Origin: Nostocales cyanobacterium HT-58-2
GTDB lineage: Bacteria > Cyanobacteriota > Cyanobacteriia > Cyanobacteriales > Nostocaceae
Assembly: GCA_002163975.1 (NCBI GenBank)
Contig: CP019636.1
Span: forward strand, 2,455,001 to 2,519,000
Direction of reading: 5' to 3'
Length of the DNA: 64,000 bases
Shown here: one piece after another, positions 63,603-64,000 of the stretch
How the letters are laid out: every line of letters starts with the position of its first letter
Position numbering within the stretch: the first letter of the stretch is position 1
Made by a program: the position numbers and the translations under genes
Notes under the pieces: generated by a model
The model's database searches: none
What the model saw: the letters and a program-made list of their open reading frames with translations, nothing else
What the model was told of the DNA's origin: nothing

Positions 63603-64000
63603 ATGACAATGACATCTAGCTCGACACCCAAGTATCTTCCTATTGCAGACATTCTTATCAATGGTGGCACTCAGTCACGCGCCAAACTCAACTGGGATGT
63701 GATCGCAGAGTATGCCGAAGCAATAAAGTTGAATGCCGTCTTTCCCCCGATTCTGGTTTTTTTCGACGGCAATAACTACTGGCTAGCAGACGGTTTTCAT
63801 CGGTTGCATGCAACGAAGAAAGCTGGGCGTCAGGAGATTGCTGTAGAAATACGCCAAGGTAGCCGACGCGATGCTTTATTATACTCGGTAGGGGCTAATG
63901 CTAACCACGGTCTACGACGTAGCAACGCAGATAAACGCCGTGCGGTCGAGATAATGCTACGGGATGAGGAGTGGAATCATTGGAGTAATCGAGAGATTGC
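63603..64000 (+). CDS. ParB N-terminal-domain protein, 5' part
   Basis: The first 132 codons are present; the gene continues past the window. YLPIADILINGGTQSRAKLN, then YAEAIKLNAVFPPILVFFDG, NNYWLADGFHRLHATKKAG and ANHGLRRSNADKRRAVEIML are the ParB/Srx nuclease-like domain, in the form found in free-standing ParB-like proteins (GFHRxxA replaces GERR). These may be CTP-binding or DNA-binding regulators of plasmids, prophages or mobile islands rather than chromosome partition ParB. An in-frame ATG at 63609 is an alternative start. GGAAG lies upstream. Confidence 0.8.
   Translation, partial: MTMTSSSTPKYLPIADILINGGTQSRAKLNWDVIAEYAEAIKLNAVFPPILVFFDGNNYWLADGFHRLHATKKAGRQEIAVEIRQGSRRDALLYSVGANANHGLRRSNADKRRAVEIMLRDEEWNHWSNREI

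Noticed and set aside
1..64000. tRNA, rRNA or known riboswitch genes
   Set aside because: I looked for T-loop (GTTCRA) and cloverleaf-like patterns in the gaps and found none that fold convincingly by eye.

Overview
This window reads as chromosomal DNA of a filamentous, probably Nostocalean, cyanobacterium. The evidence is psbB (photosystem II CP47) and psbT, a cyanobacterial-type ribosomal protein S1, a PEP-CTERM-like sorting tail, Uma2-family and DOPA-dioxygenase-like genes, and the HIP1 octamer (GCGATCGC) scattered through both flanks. No tRNA, rRNA or CRISPR array was seen. Everything was read by eye; family names rest on remembered motifs, not on searches.

Layout. 1-6.1 kb, minus strand: the start of a class IV aminotransferase, a fused PabA-PabB aminodeoxychorismate synthase, and a three-gene MacA/MacB-type efflux operon. 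6.1-13.2 kb, sparse and scarred: two transposase remnants, an MFS exporter, a flavin-dependent halogenase-like enzyme and a secreted GDSL esterase. 13.2-34.1 kb, plus strand: a co-directional lipopeptide assembly line. In order it is FAAL-ACP, C*-A-PCP-E, C-A-PCP, C, A-PCP-C-A-PCP, and KS-AT-ACP-TE. Hand-read specificity codes suggest fatty acyl, D-Gln, an unassigned residue (acidic pocket), Val, Ala, then one malonate unit and thioesterase release. This block is nearly free of HIP1 sites, which fits horizontal acquisition. 34.1-37.3 kb is a decay zone with IS1634-like and IS630-like transposase fragments, a truncated vMAP-type N-terminus, a Uma2 gene and a nuclease-like pseudogene with an in-frame stop.

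37.3-49.9 kb: a peptide/nickel-type ABC transporter pair, the psbB-psbT and rpsA housekeeping block, a nitroreductase, a site-2-protease/CBS protein, a tandem von Willebrand A pair followed by a Slr1339-like stress protein, and a divergent HxlR regulator/azoreductase pair with operator-like repeats. 49.9-64 kb: a secreted protein plus outer-membrane-barrel operon with a structured leader, a MarR/VOC pair with two matching palindromes, a tandem-repeat protein, an acyltransferase-like membrane protein, a polysaccharide deacetylase, a DOPA 4,5-dioxygenase-like protein, small membrane proteins, a coiled-coil gene split by a stop codon, and the start of a ParB-domain gene.

How it fits together. 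The most interesting unit is the halogenase, exporter and FAAL-NRPS-PKS island at 7-34 kb. It predicts a lipopeptide ending in an Ala-acetate unit that could close to a tetramic acid or pyrrolinone, possibly halogenated. Its first condensation domain lacks the catalytic HHxxxDG motif, and one module is split between two genes exactly at the C/A boundary. The MacAB-type and MFS pumps are plausible exporters but are not shown to belong to the pathway.
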